Positions 63,235-64,000 of a stretch of 64,000 bases of DNA are shown piece after piece (position 1 is the first letter of the stretch; each line of letters opens with the position of its first letter). Both the position numbers and the translations under genes were made by a program. Source of the stretch: Mesorhabditis belari (Eukaryota; Nematoda; Chromadorea; Rhabditida; Rhabditidae); contig CAUEEP010000926.1 of the NCBI GenBank assembly GCA_958450365.1, positions 977,501 to 1,041,500 on the forward strand. The letters run 5' to 3'. The notes beneath the pieces are model-generated. The model was not told the origin of the DNA. It searched no databases and was given only the letters and a program-made list of their open reading frames with translations.

Positions 63235-63405
63235 GGTAACCGATAGCTTAGTGGTTAGGGGAATTTACTGGAAAGCAAAAGGTTGGTGTATGGTTGAGAA
63301 TTGAGTTTGTTGAGTTGAGAGAATTGGTTGAGAATTGAGGTTGAGGATTGGTTGAGAGTTGGTTGAGAATTGGTTGGGATTTGGTTGAGAATCCCATCTC
63401 CGGAA
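63235..63405 (+). other. tRNA-like sequence with a repeat-expanded 3' half
   Basis: TAGCTTAGTGGTTAG (63244) matches a D-arm/A box. TTTACTGGAAAGCAAA forms an imperfect anticodon arm. Instead of one T-arm there are about eight copies of GGTTGAGAATT-like units, the last reading GGTTGAGAATCCC, similar to a B box. It is not a canonical tRNA. Confidence 0.35.
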
Positions 63406-64000
63406 ATCGACGTTTTCTTGCGAATTCCTTCACTTATTAACTATTTGTTTATTAGGCTTTTGATGTGATTCTAGCTGAAGATTTGAAGCTTCTTTTGAAA
63501 GTTCGAAAAGTAAAAGATTAGAAAACAAAGCATTTGGCTATCTTTAGCTCTGTGGTACCGTTTCGCTCTGTGGTACCGTTTCACTTAAGTCAATGTCAAT
63601 GTTCTATTCAAATTCGCTAAACAAACAGTTCATGAAATTCTGTAAGTTCTGTAGTTTCGTGATCTGACTCATTGAGTGTATGGCTTTCGTTTTCAAATCC
63701 ACTTCCTAGCTTCCTAGCTTTGCATTTGTCTTGATATAAGGATGTTTCCATGTTTCCCCTTTTCACAATTTCTTGTCAAGTACCCAAAGGATTTTCTCTG
63801 TCTCTTTCTCATAAATGCCAAGGGTGAAAGTCTTTAAAAATCATTCAAATCGATGCACTTGCAAAAGTGAAATGATTCAAATTTTATTTCAATTCCAGTT
63901 TTGCTTATTGCTTTAATTGTCATTGTCAAAATGTTTTAAGAAATGATTCTTTCCAAGCAATTTTCATATGCCAAATGGGTTGCATTTTTTAAAAAAAAAA

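Larger units (their letters stand above)
61772..64000. other. Intergenic sequence to the window end
   Basis: It begins with the receptor 3' UTR. The array at 62418-62605 and the tRNA-like region at 63235 are listed separately. Open frames near 62678-62964 run on both strands and show no domain. Confidence 0.55.

Overview
The window looks like nuclear DNA of a nematode. Thirteen protein genes can be read as exon chains with very short introns (mostly 35-60 nt), 3' splice sites of the TTTTAG/TTTCAG type, several start codons placed 0-10 nt after an orphan splice acceptor (typical of spliced-leader trans-splicing), AT-rich spacers and many small inverted-repeat elements. The telomerase gene is short, like the known short nematode TERTs. 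No bacterial or organellar signal was seen. The species cannot be named from the sequence alone.

Layout. (1) 1-14,874: a gene-poor stretch of unrelated minisatellites with a decayed mariner (4522-5757), two Tc1-type MITEs (one split by a hAT-like insertion) and half of another MITE at the window edge. (2) 14,875-17,515: inositol hexakisphosphate kinase (+), with three foldback elements in its introns. (3) 17,516-19,347: spacer with an inverted-repeat element. (4) 19,348-47,558: a dense gene block: TATDN3-type TatD metal-dependent hydrolase (+); a multi-C2H2 zinc-finger protein resembling MEP-1 (-); MePCE/Bin3 RNA methylphosphate capping enzyme (-); hyccin/FAM126 (+); glycogen debranching enzyme, 44 exons (+); elongation factor ELOF1 (-); Mago nashi (+); TVP23 (+); TMCO4-type DUF726 hydrolase (+); telomerase reverse transcriptase (+); and a small bHLH factor (-). 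(5) 47,559-52,151: repeat-rich spacer. (6) 52,152-61,771: a 23-exon immunoglobulin-superfamily receptor of turtle/IGSF9 type, whose long introns carry minisatellites, palindromes, a mariner-type element and foldbacks. (7) 61,772-64,000: spacer with a minisatellite and a tRNA-like sequence.

The genes do not form one pathway. RNA-linked functions cluster loosely (MePCE, ELOF1, Mago, TERT). Convergent pairs (TATDN3/zinc finger, debranching enzyme/ELOF1, TERT/bHLH) have very short shared 3' ends; Mago-TVP23-TMCO4 are same-strand and about 300 nt apart, so could be one operon. All exon models were read by eye from splice signals, reading-frame continuity and family conservation; every coding sum is a multiple of three. 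Small first exons and UTRs remain uncertain.
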